From: Hymenobacter yonginensis
Lineage (GTDB): Bacteria; Bacteroidota; Bacteroidia; Cytophagales; Hymenobacteraceae
DNA: 64,000 nt
Assembly: GCF_027625995.1 (NCBI RefSeq)
Contig: NZ_CP115396.1
Location: 1,612,001-1,676,000, forward strand
Direction of reading: 5' to 3'
Shown: in pieces, positions 25,922 through 34,769 of the stretch
How positions within the stretch are numbered: position 1 is the first letter of the stretch
Layout: the number at the start of each line of letters is the position of its first letter
Program-made: the position numbers and the translations under genes
The notes under the pieces: generated by a model
What the model was told of the DNA's origin: nothing
The model's database searches: none
What the model saw: the letters and a program-made list of their open reading frames with translations, nothing else

Positions 25922-26542
25922 ATGAACATTCTGAACGTCATTTCCAGCCCCCGCGGCGGCGCTTCCTTCAGCATCAAACTGGCCAACGGCATCATCGAAA
26001 AGCTGCAAGCCGCTTATCCCGACAGCACCGTAACCACCCGCGACCTGGCCACGCATCCGTTCCCGCAGCTGGAAGAAGCCAAGCTGCAGTCTTTCTTCAC
26101 GCCGCCCGCCAACCGCACGCCCGAGCAGCAAGAAGCCGCCCGCCACTCCGACGACGCCATTGCCGAGCTGCAAGCCGCCGACATCATCGTTATCGGCGCA
26201 CCACTCTACAACTTCGGCATCCCGTCCACGCTCAAAGCCTGGATTGACCACATTGCCCGCGCCGGCATCACGTTCAAGTACGTCGATAACGCACCTCTGG
26301 GCCTGGTAACCGGCAAGAAAGTGTACGTGGCCATGTCCAGCGGCGGCATCTACTCAGAAGGCCCTGCTGCCGGCTTCGACTTCGTGGCTCCGTACCTGCA
26401 GGCCGTCCTCGGCTTCCTGGGCATGACCGACGTAACGGTAGTGCGCGTGGAAGGCGTTGCCATCCCTGGCGTACAGGATACGGCCTTGGAAAATGCCCTG
26501 AACAGCGTGAGTATCCCAGAGCCGGCCGAACTTACCGCGTAG
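25922..26542 (+). CDS. azoR: FMN-dependent NADH-azoreductase
   Basis: This flavodoxin-fold quinone and azo reductase of 206 residues uses NADH and FMN and usually protects against quinone or thiol stress. It has the FMN phosphate loop SSPRGGASFS, the PLYNFGIPSTLKAWIDHI motif, and SSGGIYSEGPAAGFDF near the flavin. It stands alone, flanked by intergenic repeats. Confidence 0.93.
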   Translation: MNILNVISSPRGGASFSIKLANGIIEKLQAAYPDSTVTTRDLATHPFPQLEEAKLQSFFTPPANRTPEQQEAARHSDDAIAELQAADIIVIGAPLYNFGIPSTLKAWIDHIARAGITFKYVDNAPLGLVTGKKVYVAMSSGGIYSEGPAAGFDFVAPYLQAVLGFLGMTDVTVVRVEGVAIPGVQDTALENALNSVSIPEPAELTA

Positions 26543-26544
26543 CC

Positions 26545-26657
26545 AGCAGCAACGGCGTAGAGACGCAAGACCTTGCGTCACTACGCCGTTGCTGATGTTG
26601 TTAAAAATTCACGCTTCGAGTCGTTCAACGACGAGACGCAACATGTTGTGTCTTTAC
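26545..26657. repeat. REP-like hairpin, GTAGAGACGCAA family, plus partial copy
   Basis: CAGCAACGGCGTAGAGACGC (26545 on) pairs with GCGTCACTACGCCGTTGCTG (ending 26594). A second, shorter unit GAGACGCAACATGTTGTGTC lies at 26633-26652. Between them is TCGTTCAACGA (26621-26631), the same 11-mer found in the loop of the element at 5971. Elements of this look are widespread in Hymenobacter and in cyanobacteria. Confidence 0.7.
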
Positions 26658-26715
26658 ATCGGCTGCTTCCAGCTTAACCCGCTAGTGAAGATCCATAGCT
26701 GGTTCCCTCATTACC

Positions 26716-26764
26716 AGAAAAGCCCGTCCGGCTTCCCATTGGGGAAATCGGGCGGGCTTTTCTG
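26716..26764 (+). terminator. Probable terminator in the azoR / antitoxin gap
   Basis: AGAAAAGCCCGTCCG and CGGGCGGGCTTTTCT pair around an 18-nt loop, with A and T tracts on either side. It can end azoR transcription and insulate the toxin-antitoxin operon. The stretch 26765-26895 shows nothing else recognisable. Confidence 0.7.
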
Positions 26765-26895
26765 CTTGGCGGGGGGCCTGTTGAGATGCGCGGGTGTCCC
26801 TGAAGCCCCGGTCTATTTAGGAGCCTACGATACCCGCTGATAAGCCCAAGGTACCCGCCTTGGAACGCCCGCGCTGACAGCTCCGGAGAACCAAA

Positions 26896-26956
26896 GGAAA
26901 TTTTTCCTCGTTAATCAGAAAAAATTCCATAAGTTCGATTCGCTAACCGGAAATTT
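26896..26956. promoter_or_regulatory. Candidate operator of the toxin-antitoxin operon
   Basis: Three related motifs precede the antitoxin ATG: the palindrome GGAAATTTTTCC (26896-26907), AAAAATTCC on the opposite face (26920-26928) and GGAAATTT (26949-26956). Repeated sites next to the start fit autorepression by the antitoxin's Xre-like domain. Confidence 0.45.
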
Positions 26957-26959
26957 ACC

Positions 26960-27421
26960 ATGGCCACACCTGCTCATCAACCCAAGATTACGGCCCCCAT
27001 GCCGGCGGCTTTGCGCAAAAAATGGGCCGCCTGGGGCCGGGCCGGGCAGGACGCCTACGCCTTGGTGATGGAGGCCCGCAAAGGTGTGCCGGCGGCCACG
27101 GTGTTTGAGGTGGCCGAGGCCTACCAGCTGCAGGCCCAGGAGCTGGAGGCCATCTACGAGCTATCCACCAAAACCCTGCGCACCTACTCCCAGGAAAAGA
27201 AAAACCTGAGCGCAGCCAGCAGCGAGAAAACGCTTAAAATCATCAGCCTCTACAACCTGGGGCTGGAGGTGTTCGGCAACGCGGCCGCATACCTGCGCTG
27301 GCTCGACAAGCCCGCCCACGGCCTCGACGGCGAGATTCCGCTGCGGCTGCTGGAAACCAGCGGCGGCATTGATCTGGTGGCCGAGGAACTCACGCGCATC
27401 GCCTACGGCGACTTGTCGTAA
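26960..27421 (+). CDS. Antitoxin, Xre/MbcA/ParS family
   Basis: The 153-residue product has an N-terminal Xre-like helical region and a C-terminal MbcA/ParS toxin-binding domain (EVFGNAAAYLRWLDKPAHGL, then PLRLLETSGGIDLVAEELTR), the standard DUF2384 signature. It neutralises the RES toxin encoded 14 nt downstream and probably represses the operon with it. It begins at ATG 26960 right after the candidate operator. Confidence 0.92.
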   Translation: MATPAHQPKITAPMPAALRKKWAAWGRAGQDAYALVMEARKGVPAATVFEVAEAYQLQAQELEAIYELSTKTLRTYSQEKKNLSAASSEKTLKIISLYNLGLEVFGNAAAYLRWLDKPAHGLDGEIPLRLLETSGGIDLVAEELTRIAYGDLS

Positions 27422-27435
27422 CCGGGAGAATCTGC

Positions 27436-27897
27436 ATGCTGGTATACCGCATCTGCTTGGCCAAGTACGCCGACGACCTGTTCGCCTCGGGCTACCGGGC
27501 GCGCTGGAATTTCAAGGACCAGTTCGTGATTTACACGGCCGCTACCCGCGCCCTGGCCTGCCTCGAAAACGTGGTGCACCGCAGCGGCGAGGGCCTCACC
27601 GACCAGTTCCGGGTGCTGGTAATTGAAGTGCCCGACGACGTGCTGATCGAAGAAATCAGCCCCGCCCAGCTCCCCGCCGACTGGGAAAAAGCCAGCCGCT
27701 ACGCCGTGTGCCAGCCCCTCGGCGACGCCTGGTACCGCCGCCGCAGCTCGGCTGTGCTGCGCGTGCCCTCGTCCATCGTACCCCAAGAATTCAACTACAT
27801 CCTGCACAGCCGCCACCCCGATTTCAAGCGCATCCGCATCGTGGCCCGGGAGGAGTTTCGGTTCGACTCGCGCATCAAGGCGCAGGATGTGGGTTGA
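27436..27897 (+). CDS. RES-domain toxin (NAD+-consuming)
   Basis: The 153-residue product is a standalone RES domain. Family toxins degrade NAD+ by phosphorolysis or modify targets with ADP-ribose. The conserved Arg5 (MLVYRICLAKYA), Tyr33 (FVIYTAATRA), Glu44 (ACLENV) and the Ser of VPSSIVP are all present, so it looks active. The WNFKDQFVIYTA segment is typical. It is paired with the preceding antitoxin. Confidence 0.92.
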   Translation: MLVYRICLAKYADDLFASGYRARWNFKDQFVIYTAATRALACLENVVHRSGEGLTDQFRVLVIEVPDDVLIEEISPAQLPADWEKASRYAVCQPLGDAWYRRRSSAVLRVPSSIVPQEFNYILHSRHPDFKRIRIVAREEFRFDSRIKAQDVG

Positions 27898-27909
27898 GTG
27901 CAGACCAGG

Positions 27910-28362
27910 ATGGATAAGAAGATTTTGACGCTGCTACTTGGGCTGACGTGCCGCTATAGTATAGCGCAACAGCCGCAGAAAGTTACTCGTCTGAGAATAT
28001 CGGTTTCAGAGATGTTTGCCCACCGGGAGTACGTACTTACCGATAGCACAATTCAGGTTGAGCTACATGGGTTAGGCATCCGGGATGCATTGTTTACCAG
28101 AGTAATAACACCAGCGGAACGGAGTGCGCTGTTTGCCCCACTGGACCAAGTGTATTTGTCCACGCTAAAAAGCCACTACCGAAACGGCGGCACCGACTCC
28201 CACCAGCCCAGCTACACGTTCACAGTGGTGAAGGAAAGTTTCATCAAGCAAATCAGACTGGATGACTACCGACTCAGCTGTCTGATAGGCGTTTCGGAGA
28301 AGCTGGATAGGCTTCTTCCTGAGGCCTTCCGGCTACGCTACGCCACTGAAGTGACCAAGTGA
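27910..28362 (+). CDS. Hypothetical secreted protein
   Basis: ATG 27910 gives 150 residues starting MDKKILTLLLGLTCRYSIAQQ, a signal peptide ending near AQQ. The rest (VTRLRISVSEMFAHREYVLT ...) is a small mixed alpha/beta domain I do not recognise. It starts 12 nt after the toxin gene and has lower GC than its neighbours, so it may belong to the same acquired segment. Confidence 0.6.
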   Translation: MDKKILTLLLGLTCRYSIAQQPQKVTRLRISVSEMFAHREYVLTDSTIQVELHGLGIRDALFTRVITPAERSALFAPLDQVYLSTLKSHYRNGGTDSHQPSYTFTVVKESFIKQIRLDDYRLSCLIGVSEKLDRLLPEAFRLRYATEVTK

Positions 28363-28391
28363 TTTTTTCTACTATCTCCGCTGCCTTTCCT

Positions 28392-28652
28392 ATGCAAGTC
28401 CTCGACATCATCCCCGTATCCCCCAAAGAAACCTTCCTCATCGGCCACCTGACGGGGCCGGTGCAGCCGGGCAAGTGGGCGCTGCGCCTGAACGGCGAAA
28501 CCGTGGCCGTGCTCGATATTGTGGGCGAGGCCCAGGTCCAGACCGGGCCTAAGGGCAAGCTGCTGCCGCCCCGCGTGCTGGAATGCCGCGGCCCGGTAGA
28601 CCGCCGCGCCATCGACTTCACCCGCGACGAGGTGACGCTGGAGCGGCAGTAG
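28392..28652 (+). CDS. Conserved-looking small beta-rich protein
   Basis: ATG 28392 gives 86 residues (MQVLDIIPVSPKETFLIGHL). The sequence alternates strands and turns (GKWALRLNGETVAVLDIVGE, RAIDFTRDEVTLE), suggesting a small barrel like those of translation-factor domain II, but this is only an impression. Function unknown. It ends abutting the convergent lipoprotein gene. Confidence 0.6.
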   Translation: MQVLDIIPVSPKETFLIGHLTGPVQPGKWALRLNGETVAVLDIVGEAQVQTGPKGKLLPPRVLECRGPVDRRAIDFTRDEVTLERQ

Positions 28653-29486
28653 CTAATACCGCTCCTCGCCGCGGGCCGAGCTGAGGTCCAGCAGATACTC
28701 GCAGGCTTTATGGAAACCGTCCGTTTCATCAGGGCTACGGCGTGCCACCATATTATAGCCGCTGGCCTGATGGGCTTCGAGCAGCCAGTAGGCACCATCT
28801 AGCATAAGAACGGGCTGGCAGGCAGATGTACGTTGGAACTGGTATTGTGCCAATAGCTGCCGAAAATGCTGCAGCTGTTGATGCGTGACCGGCAAGACAG
28901 TATCAGCCGAGTCTATGAGTTGTGCCCGGCGTTTTCCTTCAGCTACGCTCCTAATAAATTCAGGATCGGCCATCGTCTGAGTATAATATTTCTGTGCACG
29001 AGTCCGCTCGCCGGCGGTTACGGTGGGTGATAGGCTATCCGGATGCTGGACAGTTAGCATATGAAAGCCCGGCTTCTTGTCGAGAACCTGAGTACGCAGC
29101 GAAGCCCCTTCTTCATTGGCACTGAGCGTCAGAAGTACTGGTAAGTGAAAGGAGCGAAGCCAAAGAAATCGATACGTATCCGTGCCTAGGTAATAATTGG
29201 ACAGGACTGGTGCTTTGAAATACGTCAGCGCATAGGAGGCATATTTCATTTCGTCAGTACAGTTCATCACACTTTCGTCGATGACGTACGAAGTCGGGCG
29301 CTTGCTCTTAGAAACATAAGTGGCAGGCAGTGAATCCGCCGCCGGAAAATAGAACGTGGTGGAGTCCCGTGGATGGCCCTGGGCATCGGAAATGGCCGGG
29401 TTTTGCGGGTAGCTGCCCGCAGAATCAGTGGGAGCGGAGCAGCCGGCCAGCAGCAGGAGCGGGAGCAGCAAACAGGAGCGTTGCAT
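28653..29486 (-). CDS. Hypothetical lipoprotein
   Basis: Starting at ATG 29486 gives 277 residues with a clear lipoprotein signal (MQRSCLLLPLLLLAGCSAPT; lipobox LAGC). No domain is recognised. The mature part has few cysteines and an even polar composition. It is convergent with the preceding small gene and its GC content is lower than that of its neighbours. Confidence 0.7.
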   Translation of the reverse strand: MQRSCLLLPLLLLAGCSAPTDSAGSYPQNPAISDAQGHPRDSTTFYFPAADSLPATYVSKSKRPTSYVIDESVMNCTDEMKYASYALTYFKAPVLSNYYLGTDTYRFLWLRSFHLPVLLTLSANEEGASLRTQVLDKKPGFHMLTVQHPDSLSPTVTAGERTRAQKYYTQTMADPEFIRSVAEGKRRAQLIDSADTVLPVTHQQLQHFRQLLAQYQFQRTSACQPVLMLDGAYWLLEAHQASGYNMVARRSPDETDGFHKACEYLLDLSSARGEERY

Positions 29487-29615
29487 GGGGGAGAGGCTGG
29501 CGGATAAACAGCGGACCGAAGGTAACTGCCGCCTTTCGGCTACACCAAACCCACCTAATCCCTCGTTACCACTAGCTAAAAGGCGATTCTGCCGCAACCC
29601 AAGCGCGTTTTTCGC

Positions 29616-29623
29616 TACTTTTG
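29616..29623 (+). promoter_or_regulatory. -7 element for the TPR/envelope operon
   Basis: TACTTTTG matches TAnnTTTG exactly, 44 nt before the ATG of the TPR gene. Confidence 0.5.
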
Positions 29624-29667
29624 GCCAACTCCGGCCCTGGTGGGGCCGCTTCCCGTAACGCCGAGCA

Positions 29668-32600
29668 ATGAAGTTATTCCCCCGGATTGCGCTGGCCGCT
29701 TCCCTCAGCGCCGCGGCGCCGCTGGCCGCCCAAGCCCAGCAAACCCAGGTGTTCGCCTCCGACGAGCGCCATTTCCAGGAAGGCCTGGAGCTGTTCGACC
29801 GTGGCAAGTATGGCGCCGCCCAGCAGGCGTTCCAGCGCTACCTCGACCTGACCCAGCGCCGCACCGGCGAGCTAGCCGAGGGCCGCACCATCGACGCCGA
29901 GTACTACTACGCCGTGGCCGGCCTCTACCTGTTCCACCCCGACGCCGAGGACCGGATTCTGGCCTTTGCGCGCCAAAACCCGGCCCACCCCAAGGCCGCC
30001 GTGGCGTTTTTCGAGCTGGGCAAGTTCTACTTCGACAAGAAGGACTACGTCAAGGCCATCGACTACCTGCAGCGCGTGGGCACCGACAACCTGAGCACCG
30101 AGCAACGTGCCGAGTCGGAGTTCAAGCTGGGCTACAGCTACTTCGCGCAGAAGGAGTTCGACAAGGCCAAGCTGCAGTTCGACCGCAACAAGCAGGGCAC
30201 CCACGAGTACCGCTACGCCAGCTCCTACTACGCCGGCTACTTGGCCTACCGCGCCGGCGACTACGCCGGAGCCCGCCAGGACCTGGCCGTGGCCGAGCAG
30301 AACGACGCCTACCGCCCCGTGGTGCCGGCCGTGATGAGCCAGATCTACTACAAGGAAGGCAACTTCGACGGCCTGATCGACTACGGCACCAAGGCCCTGG
30401 CCCAGACGCCGCCGCCGCAGTCAGCCGACGAGATTCAGCTGCTGGTGGGCGACGCCTACTATCAGAAGCAGGACTTCAAGCAGGCCGCCGAATATTTCGA
30501 CAAGTATGCCGCCGGCCGCAAGAAGATCGAGCCCGAGGTGCAGTACAAAATCGGGTATGCCAACTACAAGCAGGGCGACTTCAAGGGTGCTATCGGCTCG
30601 TTTAAGGGCGTGGCCGCCCGCCGCGACTCGCTGGGGCAGAATGCCGCCTACCACCTGGGGCTGAGCTACCTGCAAACCAGCCAGAAGCAGCTGGCCCTAA
30701 ACTCGTTTGACGCGGCCCGCAAAGCCAGCTTCGACCGGAACATCACCGAAAACGCCACCCTCAAGTACGCGCAGATCAACTACGAGCTGGGCAACACGCC
30801 GGAGGTAATTGCGGCCCTCAAGGACTTCGGCAAGAAGTACCCGCGCTCCAAAAACCGCGAAGCCGCCGACGACATCCTGAGCGAGAGTTTCCTGAATTCC
30901 TCCGACTACGCCCAGGCTCTCAACTACCTCGACAACCTCGACGACCGTAGCGCCAAGCTCGACGCTACCTACCAGCGCGTATCCTACCTGCAGGCCGCTA
31001 CGCTCTACAACAACGCCCGCTACACCGAGGCTCTGCCGCTGCTCGACAAGAGCCTGAAGTACCCCCAGGACGACGCGCTGCGCGCCGCTGCCCAGGTGCT
31101 GAAAGGCGAAATCTACAGCGTGGGCCAGCAGTACCAGCCCGCCATTACGGCCTACACCGCCGCGGCCCGCACCGCCCGCTCTGGCGGCGTCACGCCCGAC
31201 GAGAAGGTGTTCGAGCAGAAGGCCCGCTACGGCCTCGGCTATGCCTACTACAACACCCAGCAGTACGACCGCGCCCGGCCGCAGTTCCAGGCCTGGCTGC
31301 AGGACCCGGTGGCCAAGCCCGTCGACCCCAACTACTATGACGTGAGTCTGCGCCTGGCCGACACCTACTACGTAGCCAAAAACTACACCCAGGCGCTGGA
31401 ACTCTACAACAAAGTCATTGCGGCCAATGCTGCCGACAAAGACTACGCCTACTACCAGAAAAGCGTGGTGCTGGGTTTGCTGGGCCGCCGCGACGAAGCG
31501 GCCAGCACACTCGGCACGCTGTTGCGCACCTCGCCCACCTCGCGCTACGCCGACGACGCCGTGTACCAGCAGGCCCAGCTGGATTTCGAGGCGGGCTCGT
31601 TTCAGCAGGCCGTGGATGGCTTCTCGCGCCTGATTACCAACCGCCCCAACTCGGCCCTCATCCCGCAGGCGCTGCACAAGCGCGGTGTGGCCTACGCCAA
31701 CCTGGAGCAGCACGATAAGGCCGCCGCCGACTTCAAACAGGTGCTGAGCCAGTATCCGCGCACCAAAGCGGCTAGCAGCGCCATCTACTCGCTGCAGGAA
31801 AGTTTGTCGGCGCAGGGCAAGACCGAGGAATTCGACCAGTATCTGGCCCAGTTCAAGCAGCAGAACCCCGACAGCAAAGCCACCGAAAGCGTGGAGTTTG
31901 AGGCCGCCAAGTCGCTGTACCTGGCCGAGAAGTACGCCCAGGCCATTCCGCGCCTGGAGTCGTACCTGAAGCAGTATCCCGATAACGCCCTGGCGGCTGA
32001 TGGCCGCTACTTCCTGGCCGACGCGCTGCTGCGCACTGGCAAGAAGGCCGAGGCGCTGCCGAAGCTGAAAGCTGTGGTACAGGAAGGTAAGTCGGAGTTT
32101 GTGAACCGCGCCGTGGGCCGGGTGGCCGAATTGGAGTTCGAGAACAAGAACTACCCCGAGGCCATCAGTTACTACACGCGACTGCGCACGTCGTCGCAGA
32201 ACAAGCGCGAAATTGCCAATGCCGGGCTGGGGCTGATGCGCAGCTACTACGAAAGCGGCGACCTGGAAAACACGCGCCGCGTGGCCCAGGAGCTGCAGAC
32301 GCAGGCCGCTTCGCCCACCGCTACCAACGCCGCGCTGCTCTACCTGGGCAAGGCCAGCTTCAAGGCCGGCAACTTCGACCAGGCCATTACGGAGCTGAAC
32401 ACAGCCGCCACGGCGGCGGCGGCCGATGAAAACGGCGCTGAAGCCCAGTACCTGGTGGCCGATGCGCTGTATCAGCAGAAGAAGTACCCAGAAGCCCTCG
32501 ACGCCGCCTACAAAACCAACACCTCCAACTACGAGCTGTGGCAGGGCCGGGGCTTCCTGCTCATCTCCGACATCTACGCCGCGCAGGGTGAAAACTTCCA

Positions 32601-32880
32601 GGCCCGCGCCACCCTCAACTCTATCATCGACAACAAATTTCCAGTGGCCGAGGTGATTGACGGGGCCAAGAAGCGCCTCGCCGCGCTGCCTTCCGACAGC
32701 CCGGCCGGCGGCACCAAACCCGCCCCGACCAAGCCCACGACCACCAAGCCCGGCACCAGCAAAGCCCCGGCCACGCCCAAGGGCAAAACCGCCGGCCGCA
32801 GCTCCCTGCTGCCCAGCACTGCCCAGCCCACCGACACCATCAGCAACCGCACCGATGGGCCGGTAGGCGAGGAGGAATAG
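29668..32880 (+). CDS. Large secreted tetratricopeptide-repeat protein
   Basis: This 1070-residue protein has a signal peptide (MKLFPRIALAASLSAAAPLA ... AQAQQ). About 20 or more TPR or TPR-like helical pairs follow (for example GLELFDRGKYGAAQQAFQRY, KFYFDKKDYVKAIDYLQRV and ALYQQKKYPEALDAAYKT), and a Pro/Lys/Thr-rich C-terminal tail closes it. It is probably a periplasmic scaffold. It opens a row ending with ExbB-ExbD-TonB, so by analogy with CpoB (YbgF) of the Tol system it may link the energised complex to cell-wall synthesis. That role is inference. Confidence 0.85.
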   Translation: MKLFPRIALAASLSAAAPLAAQAQQTQVFASDERHFQEGLELFDRGKYGAAQQAFQRYLDLTQRRTGELAEGRTIDAEYYYAVAGLYLFHPDAEDRILAFARQNPAHPKAAVAFFELGKFYFDKKDYVKAIDYLQRVGTDNLSTEQRAESEFKLGYSYFAQKEFDKAKLQFDRNKQGTHEYRYASSYYAGYLAYRAGDYAGARQDLAVAEQNDAYRPVVPAVMSQIYYKEGNFDGLIDYGTKALAQTPPPQSADEIQLLVGDAYYQKQDFKQAAEYFDKYAAGRKKIEPEVQYKIGYANYKQGDFKGAIGSFKGVAARRDSLGQNAAYHLGLSYLQTSQKQLALNSFDAARKASFDRNITENATLKYAQINYELGNTPEVIAALKDFGKKYPRSKNREAADDILSESFLNSSDYAQALNYLDNLDDRSAKLDATYQRVSYLQAATLYNNARYTEALPLLDKSLKYPQDDALRAAAQVLKGEIYSVGQQYQPAITAYTAAARTARSGGVTPDEKVFEQKARYGLGYAYYNTQQYDRARPQFQAWLQDPVAKPVDPNYYDVSLRLADTYYVAKNYTQALELYNKVIAANAADKDYAYYQKSVVLGLLGRRDEAASTLGTLLRTSPTSRYADDAVYQQAQLDFEAGSFQQAVDGFSRLITNRPNSALIPQALHKRGVAYANLEQHDKAAADFKQVLSQYPRTKAASSAIYSLQESLSAQGKTEEFDQYLAQFKQQNPDSKATESVEFEAAKSLYLAEKYAQAIPRLESYLKQYPDNALAADGRYFLADALLRTGKKAEALPKLKAVVQEGKSEFVNRAVGRVAELEFENKNYPEAISYYTRLRTSSQNKREIANAGLGLMRSYYESGDLENTRRVAQELQTQAASPTATNAALLYLGKASFKAGNFDQAITELNTAATAAAADENGAEAQYLVADALYQQKKYPEALDAAYKTNTSNYELWQGRGFLLISDIYAAQGENFQARATLNSIIDNKFPVAEVIDGAKKRLAALPSDSPAGGTKPAPTKPTTTKPGTSKAPATPKGKTAGRSSLLPSTAQPTDTISNRTDGPVGEEE

Positions 32881-32980
32881 GCGCAAGCTTGCTTGTGTAT
32901 CCTGAAATAGTTGTCTGAATATTAATTGGTTGCTGCAGCGTATCTCAACCGATGCCTGCACTGAATCCACTCCCGAACTT

Positions 32981-34678
32981 ATGACGCTTCATCCGTCGAA
33001 AATGCTGGCGCTGGCCGGCCTGCTGGCCGCCGTGCCCGCCGTGGCCCAGGCCCAGACTACGCGCCCCAACCCTCGCGGCAAGATTGAGGAGGCCGAAATC
33101 GAAATCGTAAAAGAGCGGGTCAACCAGCTGCCCGAAGCCACCCGCAACTTCGAGAAAATCACCATCGCGCCGCCCACCAAAACCGCGGCCCAGGTGCCGT
33201 ATACTTACCCCGACTACAAGCTGCCGTCGGACCTGCTCAACCCCTCGGTGCGGGTGCTCACCATCCGGCAAGAGGAGCTGACCCCGCAGACCGGCAACTA
33301 CCTCAAGGCCGGCATCGGCAACTACGGCACCTTCCTGGGGCGCGCCCACCTGCACAACACTCGCAGTAACTCGGCCTCCTACGGGCTCGATTTGAACCAC
33401 CTGTCGTCGAGCCGCGGCCCGATTGACAAGCAGAACTCCGGCCAAAGCCGCACCAGCCTGGGCGTGCACGGTGAAACCTACAGCGGCAGCACGGCGCTGG
33501 GCGCTAAGGTGGACATCGGGCGGGAGCGGTACAACTTCTACGGCTACAACCGCGACCGGCCCGTGCTGCCCGAAGCCGACAGCCTCAAGCAAACCTTCTT
33601 CCGGGCCGATGCCAAGGTGTACGCCCGTAACCGCGCCACCGACGCCGCCTTCCAGTACGACGTGGCCCTGGGCTTCCGGCACTGGAACGACCGGTTTGAG
33701 GCCAAGGAAAACAACATCTACGCCGAGCTGCGCTCCAGCTACGCCCTCACGGAAACCAGCCGCGTGACCGTCAACGGCGACCTGTCGTTTATCTCCTTCA
33801 AGGATTCGCTGAGCTACCGCCGGCCCTTCGTGCAGGTGACGCCCGCCTACAACCTCACCCTGAACCGCCTGGCCCTGACCGTGGGCGCCACCCTGGGCTA
33901 CACCGGCGACACCATCCGCGACGTGTCGCAGTTCAAGGTGTACCCGGCCGTGCGGGTGGGCTACACCGTTACGGAAGACAAGTTCGTGGTCTTTGCCGGT
34001 TTGGGCGGCGGTCTGCAGCGCGTGAGCATGTACGACCTGACCACCGAAAACCCCTGGCTGGCCCCCAACCAGCGCGTAGCCGACACCCACCGCGGGCCCA
34101 CGCTGTACTTCGGCTTCCAGGCCGCGCCGGCCCGGGCGCTGGAAGTGAATGCCAAGGTGACGCTCAGCAACGACCGGAACCTGTACTTCTACAACAACTC
34201 CCGCCGCGACTCCACCAAGTTTGACCTGGTCTACGACAAGAAAGCCACCCAGCTGCTCAACATCCACGGCGAAATCATCTACAACGCGGCCGAGAAAACC
34301 CGCATCGGCCTCAAGGCCGACTACAACGGCTACAACGTGAAGACGCTGGCCGAGGCCTTCCACCGGCCGGCCTTCCAGTCGGTGCTGTTTGCCTCGCACA
34401 ACGTGTATGAAAAGCTGCTGCTGGGCGCTGAGCTCTACACCTATAGCTCCAGCTTCGGCTCGGGCTACCGCTACGGCGCCAATGCCCTGCAGCCCCGCGA
34501 ATTCGTGCGCCCCACCGACTCCGTAATCGACCTGAATCTGCGCGCCGATTACCGCATTATGGAAAATCTAAGCATCTTTGCTCAAGGCAATAACCTGCTT
34601 AACCGGCAATATGAGCGGTTCCTCAACTACCCAGTGAAGGGAATCAACGTATTGGCCGGTGTCACCTACGACTTCTAA
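32981..34678 (+). CDS. Outer-membrane beta-barrel protein, TonB-receptor-like
   Basis: ATG 32981 gives 565 residues with a signal peptide (MLALAGLLAAVPAVAQAQT). Many amphipathic strands follow, ending ...ENLSIFAQGNNLLNRQYERF ... GVTYDF, the usual C-terminus of TonB-dependent barrels with terminal Phe. The N-terminal region is short and no full plug domain is evident. It follows the TPR gene and is likely its outer-membrane partner. Confidence 0.8.
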   Translation: MTLHPSKMLALAGLLAAVPAVAQAQTTRPNPRGKIEEAEIEIVKERVNQLPEATRNFEKITIAPPTKTAAQVPYTYPDYKLPSDLLNPSVRVLTIRQEELTPQTGNYLKAGIGNYGTFLGRAHLHNTRSNSASYGLDLNHLSSSRGPIDKQNSGQSRTSLGVHGETYSGSTALGAKVDIGRERYNFYGYNRDRPVLPEADSLKQTFFRADAKVYARNRATDAAFQYDVALGFRHWNDRFEAKENNIYAELRSSYALTETSRVTVNGDLSFISFKDSLSYRRPFVQVTPAYNLTLNRLALTVGATLGYTGDTIRDVSQFKVYPAVRVGYTVTEDKFVVFAGLGGGLQRVSMYDLTTENPWLAPNQRVADTHRGPTLYFGFQAAPARALEVNAKVTLSNDRNLYFYNNSRRDSTKFDLVYDKKATQLLNIHGEIIYNAAEKTRIGLKADYNGYNVKTLAEAFHRPAFQSVLFASHNVYEKLLLGAELYTYSSSFGSGYRYGANALQPREFVRPTDSVIDLNLRADYRIMENLSIFAQGNNLLNRQYERFLNYPVKGINVLAGVTYDF

Positions 34679-34680
34679 AA

Positions 34681-34763
34681 TTAGTGCTTGGTGCCTGGTG
34701 CTTAGTGCATAGGTCGTGCAACGACCAGTTACTAAGCACCAAGCACCAGGCACTACGCACTAA
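34681..34763. repeat. Facing short-unit repeat element, period 7
   Basis: Left units are TTAGTGC, TTGGTGC, CTGGTGC, TTAGTGC; right units are CTAAGCA, CCAAGCA, CCAGGCA, CTACGCA. The loop is itself a hairpin, GGTCGT-GCA-ACGACC. The element fills the space between the barrel stop codon and the next ATG. Confidence 0.85.
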
Positions 34764-34769
34764 AAATAT

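Noticed and set aside
30697-32970. 757-codon open frame antisense to the TPR gene
   Set aside because: It is a mirror of repetitive TPR codons; no recognisable domain.
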